Shown in pieces: positions 63,995 to 64,000 of a stretch of DNA of 64,000 nt. Numbering within the stretch: position 1 is the first letter of the stretch; each line of letters starts with the position of its first letter. The notes beneath the pieces were generated by a model, which was not told the origin of the DNA, did not search any database, and saw only the letters and a program-made list of their open reading frames with translations. Source of the DNA: Janthinobacterium violaceinigrum (GTDB taxonomy: Bacteria; Pseudomonadota; Gammaproteobacteria; Burkholderiales; Burkholderiaceae_D); the NCBI RefSeq assembly GCF_009208555.1, contig NZ_WFLI01000012.1:1-64000 (forward strand), read 5' to 3'. A program made the position numbers and the translations under genes.

Positions 63995-64000
63995 TTGGAA

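Overview
The window looks like chromosome of a GC-rich betaproteobacterium, most probably Oxalobacteraceae (Janthinobacterium/Duganella/Massilia-like). The signs are the codon usage, near-consensus LexA and FNR-type boxes, and protein families typical of that group. No rRNA, tRNA, insertion sequence, prophage or CRISPR array was seen. Coding density is high, and almost every long second-frame ORF is an antisense shadow of a real gene.

Layout. (1) 1-5902, minus: the K+-transport operon, an unnamed 30-aa membrane peptide followed by kdpF-A-B-C-D (kdpD is cut by the left edge), preceded by a direct repeat that looks like a KdpE site. (2) 6181-14325, plus: parE, hscC, a membrane-anchored J-like protein and parC, packed as one apparent operon behind a near-consensus SOS box. 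(3) 14399-18113: a lone LuxR-type HTH protein facing a hypothetical gene and a metalloprotease carrying a seven-repeat PLL/DUF346 propeller, then a Lys/Ala-rich exported protein. (4) 18329-30877, minus: a long operon with a small ORF, fabI, an outer-membrane efflux factor, an HlyD adaptor, RbbA, an ABC-2 permease, a DUF3141 protein, a MaoC-Pta fusion and ackA. It starts at a perfect FNR/Anr palindrome spaced correctly from a -10 box, so it reads as a low-oxygen fermentative and export operon. (5) 31121-34591: an exported M64 peptidase, and a TetR regulator with a DUF418 membrane protein. (6) 34582-42557: a probable cyanophycin or isopeptide scavenging locus, with an exported cyanophycinase, a TonB receptor, an RpiR regulator, an AspA/AstE-type zinc hydrolase and a YfcC-type transporter. 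(7) 42590-47067: an alpha/beta hydrolase, a GNAT, a small protein, argH and an ACT-like protein with a possible leader peptide. (8) 47742-59174, plus: an exported M4 protease, then a ten-gene operon encoding a compact type II secretion/type IV pilus-like machine of mixed parentage. (9) 59233-63827: an M24 peptidase, and an outer-membrane porin, a short PstS-like protein and a chemoreceptor in one minus-strand operon.

The strongest candidates for under-described biology are the secretion machine (50523-59174), the FNR-controlled operon (18329-30877), the peptide-scavenging locus (34582-42557), the SOS-box topoisomerase IV/Hsp70 operon, and the protease-propeller fusion. Everything here was read by eye. 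Promoters, operators and terminators are sequence-pattern calls, and remote family names were not checked by database search.
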